The translations under genes and the position numbers were made by a program. Shown here in pieces: positions 47,452-48,272 of a stretch of 48,272 bases of DNA. This DNA is from JACRBK01 sp964427955 (GTDB lineage Bacteria > Chloroflexota > Anaerolineae > Aggregatilineales > Aggregatilineaceae): assembly GCA_964427955.1 (NCBI GenBank), contig CAYRWY010000007.1, forward strand, positions 1 through 48,272, given 5' to 3'. Position 1 is the first letter of the stretch; every line of letters begins with the position of its first letter. Under the pieces are notes generated by a model, which was not told where the DNA came from, searched no databases, and worked only from the letters and a program-made list of their open reading frames with translations.

Positions 47452-48272
47452 CTAAACCATGAGCCGGTACTGGCCGGGAGGAACACCCACCACCCGCTTG
47501 AAGTGATGGGTCAGGTGACGCTGGTCCACAAACCCGGCCTCCAAAGCGACCTCGGCAATCGGCAGCCCGGCCAGCAGCAGTTTCTTCGCATATTCGATCC
47601 TGACCTGGGTCTGGAAGGCGTGCGGCGGCAGTCCGTAGATTTTCCTGAAGCCGCGCACCAGATACGACCGGCTGAGACCCACCTGATCCGCCAGGGCCTG
47701 CAATGAAACATTCTGTTGCAGATTGCCCGCCAAAAAATCACGCACCTGCCCCATCAACACCTGCTCGCGCGGCATCTTTCCCAGACCGGGACGATCATCG
47801 GCGTGCCAGTGGACGAGATGGGCGAGCGCCTGGACCAGCAGTGTCTCCCGTTCCAATTGGGAGGTGCAGGGCGCTTCCAGGGCCGTATGCATCCGGCGGA
47901 TCAGGCGAAACAGGACGTCATCGTACAGAATCGGATACGAGAAGAACGGAATATCGACGGAGCGATCGAACAGCTCTGAGGCTACCGCCTGCAAGACCGA
48001 CGCTTCCGGGTATAACATCCGGTAAGTCCAGCCCTGCGCCGTCGTGGCCTTGCCGATGTGCACTTCACCCGGATTGACCAGCGCGACACAGCCTTCCGGC
48101 ATTACCAACCGGTTCCGCCCGTGGTAAATGAAAGTCTGCGCGCCGCCCTCGATAATCCCAATGGCGAATCCCTCATGTGCGTGAGGGGCGAACACATGGG
48201 TAATGTAGGTCGCGCGTAGCAATTCGAGGTTGTTGAGTGCCTTGTCGTGCCAGAATTTCTCGTGTTCCTGGG
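47452..48272 (-). CDS. AraC-family transcriptional regulator, 5' end beyond window
   Basis: The frame is open to the window edge, so the N-terminus is missing; at least 273 residues are visible. The cupin sensor includes ITHVFAPHAHEGFAIG and EGCVALVNPGEVHIG. The C-terminal AraC DNA-binding domain has two HTH motifs (SLQALADQVGLSRSYLVRGF and PIAEVALEAGFVDQRHLTHH). A TTG at 48222 is not the true start, because the upstream codons read EHEKFWHDKALNNLELLRA, a normal family N-terminus. It converges on the glycan operon; regulation of that operon is possible but not shown. Confidence 0.9.
   Translation of the reverse strand, partial: QEHEKFWHDKALNNLELLRATYITHVFAPHAHEGFAIGIIEGGAQTFIYHGRNRLVMPEGCVALVNPGEVHIGKATTAQGWTYRMLYPEASVLQAVASELFDRSVDIPFFSYPILYDDVLFRLIRRMHTALEAPCTSQLERETLLVQALAHLVHWHADDRPGLGKMPREQVLMGQVRDFLAGNLQQNVSLQALADQVGLSRSYLVRGFRKIYGLPPHAFQTQVRIEYAKKLLLAGLPIAEVALEAGFVDQRHLTHHFKRVVGVPPGQYRLMV

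Noticed and set aside
1..48272. CRISPR arrays, tRNA, rRNA, phage genes, riboswitches
   Set aside because: I looked for repeated spaced units, cloverleaf-like segments and phage structural motifs and found none I could support.

Overview
The window looks like a chromosomal segment of a Chloroflexota bacterium, most like Anaerolineae. This is inference from the mix of a CheA-receiver hybrid, LacI and ABC sugar loci, a tungsten aldehyde oxidoreductase, and Chloroflexota-like small proteins and regulators. I see no rRNA, tRNA, CRISPR array or complete mobile element. Two genes are cut by the window edges: a periplasmic-binding-protein-like sensor at the left (1-956, minus) and an AraC regulator at the right (47452-48272, minus).

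Region 1 (1.5-11.4 kb, plus) is a complete chemosensory operon: cheR-TPR, cheW, MCP, cheA with a C-terminal receiver, cheB, a second cheW, and a single-domain receiver. It then continues into an RsbT-like degenerate ATPase domain and a pseudo-receiver fused to a Roadblock/LC7-like domain. No flagellar genes are present. The tail suggests an output through a partner switch or a small GTPase (motility on surfaces, pili or another cell process).

Region 2 (11.4-19.5 kb) has two divergent redox/metal operons. On the minus strand are arsR, a CxxC thioredoxin-like protein and an ArsP/DUF318 permease. On the plus strand are a ferredoxin, a GcvH-like lipoyl carrier, two DGC-domain proteins, an OsmC-like protein, a radical SAM protein of the tungsten-oxidoreductase maturase type, a second CxxC thioredoxin-like protein, a divergent ProC-like dehydrogenase, an Fe-S protein and small ORFs. 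An identical operator-like repeat, TATATTC-N7-TGAAT, lies before both operons and points to shared ArsR control.

Region 3 (19.7-20.8 kb) has a small membrane protein and an internally deleted IS3-family remnant.

Region 4 (20.8-32.4 kb, all minus) is the most striking part. A NarX/NarL-type two-component system is followed by a four-cluster ferredoxin subunit, a tungsten aldehyde:ferredoxin oxidoreductase (AOR), a MoaD-like protein and seven subunits of a group 4 energy-converting [NiFe] hydrogenase (NuoL-, N-, B-, H-, I-, C- and D-like). All hydrogenase metal ligands are present in the large subunit. The simplest reading is aldehyde oxidation coupled through Fe-S proteins to proton reduction and ion pumping. 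The maturase in region 2 would serve the AOR.

Region 5 (32.8-48.3 kb, plus) is a beta-mannan or related glycan locus: two tandem LacI repressors, a sugar ABC importer without its ATPase, a cytoplasmic GH42-like enzyme, a GH130 phosphorylase, a secreted DUF5060/GH5-like hydrolase, an AGE-family 2-epimerase carrying a signal peptide, and a secreted multidomain GH5 enzyme. It ends in a strong terminator before a convergent AraC gene. The GC content is visibly higher from about 20.8 kb onward than in the first 20 kb, and the change falls at the IS remnant.
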